Part shown: piece by piece, positions 55,684-55,725 of the stretch
Layout: every line of letters starts with the position of its first letter
Numbering within the stretch: position 1 is the first letter of the stretch
NCBI GenBank assembly: GCA_031119395.1
Contig: JAVHYA010000029.1
Location: forward strand, 1 to 55,725
Direction: 5' to 3'
Origin: Pseudomonadota bacterium
GTDB taxonomy: Bacteria > Pseudomonadota > Gammaproteobacteria > Burkholderiales > Burkholderiaceae_C
Length of the DNA stretch: 55,725 nucleotides
Translations under genes and position numbers: made by a program
The notes under the pieces: generated by a model
Told to the model about the DNA's origin: nothing
The model's input: the letters and a program-made list of their open reading frames with translations, nothing else
Database searches by the model: none

Positions 55684-55725
55684 GTCTCTGTCTCCTTGGT
55701 AAAACCGTTGCATCCGGACATCCAT

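Overview
The window is GC-rich DNA of a betaproteobacterium. The best fit is the Comamonadaceae (Variovorax/Acidovorax-like). This rests on gene content (an argB-slmA pair, TRAP and Glt importers, beta-oxidation operons) and on intergenic repeats of a type I associate with that family. It holds 48 protein genes, the first of them cut by the window edge. I found no RNA genes, CRISPR array or insertion sequence, and no gene-free stretch longer than about 300 bases.

Region 1 (1-18590) is a surface polysaccharide locus. It makes GDP-L-fucose (gmd, fcl) and GDP-mannose (manC). It holds several glycosyltransferases, a polyprenyl-phosphate sugar-phosphate transferase that could start the chain, an ABC exporter of the Wzm/Wzt kind, an O-acyltransferase with an SGNH domain, and an FkbM methyltransferase carrying a long coiled coil and a repeated C-terminal domain. 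Many genes overlap by four bases (ATGA), so they are co-translated blocks. The left part (about 1-10 kb) uses less GC-saturated codons than the rest of the window.

Region 2 (18668-20484) is core chromosome: argB and slmA. Region 3 (20570-29031) looks like a sugar-acid catabolic cluster: a UxaA-type dehydratase, a complete TRAP importer, an Ldh2-type dehydrogenase and a GntR/FCD regulator on the minus strand, facing an SDR and an FAH-family hydrolase on the plus strand. Dehydration, oxidation at C4 and hydrolytic cleavage would give a non-phosphorylative route to pyruvate plus a hydroxy acid.

Region 4 (29056-42403) is lipid/acyl-CoA metabolism. A LysR/SDR pair comes first. Then a TetR gene with a strong operator palindrome leads a same-strand run: acyl-CoA dehydrogenase, DUF2147 protein, FadN-like dual enzyme, thiolase, alpha/beta hydrolase, thioesterase, an atypical SDR, a DsbA-like isomerase and an enoyl-CoA hydratase. 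A convergent hotdog thioesterase closes it.

Region 5 (42548-55683) has an Atm1-like ABC exporter, a 2-hydroxyacid dehydrogenase with an M81/MlrC peptidase, an amidase divergent from a LysR regulator, aspartate ammonia-lyase followed by a GltIJKL-type acidic amino acid importer, and an orphan TRAP binding protein.

The most unusual signals are: copies of an interspersed hairpin repeat that seem to have been absorbed into gene starts (two signal peptides, one enzyme N-terminus and one ribosome binding site); the FkbM-coiled-coil-repeat protein, which resembles a chain-length ruler in design; and an SDR whose catalytic tyrosine is phenylalanine.
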